Source: Rhynchopus sp. YZ270_cl-10
Lineage: Eukaryota > Euglenozoa > Diplonemea > Diplonemida > Diplonemidae
Length of the DNA: 64,000 bases
Direction of reading: 5' to 3'
Assembly (NCBI GenBank): GCA_964035575.1
Contig: OZ037910.1
Coordinates: forward strand, 868,001 to 932,000
The notes beneath the pieces are model-generated. The model searched no databases. It was not told where the DNA came from and saw only the letters and a list, made by a program, of their open reading frames with translations. Positions 63,951 to 64,000 of the stretch are shown in pieces. Numbering within the stretch: the first letter of the stretch is position 1; each line of letters starts with the position of its first letter. The translations under genes were made by a program, and so were the position numbers.

Positions 63951-64000
63951 CTGCCCTACGCGCAGATGCTCTTTCCTCCCCCCAGCGAAAGAGGCAGAAA

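Overview
The window is nuclear DNA of a unicellular eukaryote, most likely a euglenozoan and perhaps a diplonemid. The main evidence is a paraflagellar rod protein gene (31439-33669), since that structure is known from Euglenozoa. Supporting points are an SSU rRNA 3' tail of euglenozoan type (2472-2529), BiP ending in EEDL (trypanosome BiP ends MDDL), and a pyrimidine tract plus AG a few bases before many start codons, as expected for spliced-leader trans-splicing. Ordinary GT-AG introns are common (usually 43-60 nt, 5' splice site mostly GTATG), which argues against a kinetoplastid. The placement is inference; no spliced-leader gene was seen.

Every recognised gene is on the + strand. Order: AmpG/MFSD3-like transporter (281-1624); PH-like coiled-coil protein (3101-4603); ubiquitin protease (5024-6391, with a possible tail-anchored isoform to 6649); mitochondrial EF-Ts-like factor (10012-11571); Met/Asn-repeat surface glycoprotein copy 1 (12290-15166); D-aminoacyl-tRNA deacylase (16683-17342); exportin-5-like karyopherin (19206-23052); monothiol glutaredoxin 5 (24620-25263); surface glycoprotein copy 2 (26197-29376); paraflagellar rod protein (31439-33669); six-exon poly-Q nuclear protein (34954-37219); coatomer-zeta-like protein (40825-41241); mitochondrial uL22m (41603-42460); prolyl-hydroxylase-like oxygenase (44458-46135); metallo-beta-lactamase plus doublecortin protein (49535-52027); two RPS19 genes (53203-54490, 55215-56044); MCM8 (56690-58998); a Cys-rich secreted protein (59208-59924); BiP (60285-62300); and a gag/ORF1-like reading frame after a 50-bp tandem array at the right edge.

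The gaps are packed with repeats of two kinds. One is a set of short dispersed modules (called A to L here) that recur in different combinations upstream of genes and inside introns. The other is a range of small inverted-repeat DNA elements, several with exact target-site duplications (7979-8085, 18951-19105, 46610-46709, 47003-48348), including nested elements, a 1.4-kb element at 42561-43982, and one that carries gene-like fragments and a 7-bp minisatellite. Most introns longer than 100 nt contain one of these repeats.

Functionally, EF-Ts, uL22m and Grx5 point to a respiring mitochondrion with its own translation. Exportin-5, MCM8, RPS19, BiP, a COPI-like subunit and a USP are core housekeeping genes. 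The rod protein and the MBL-doublecortin protein suggest a flagellate with an elaborate microtubule cytoskeleton. The duplicated glycoprotein is the main lineage-specific surface component.
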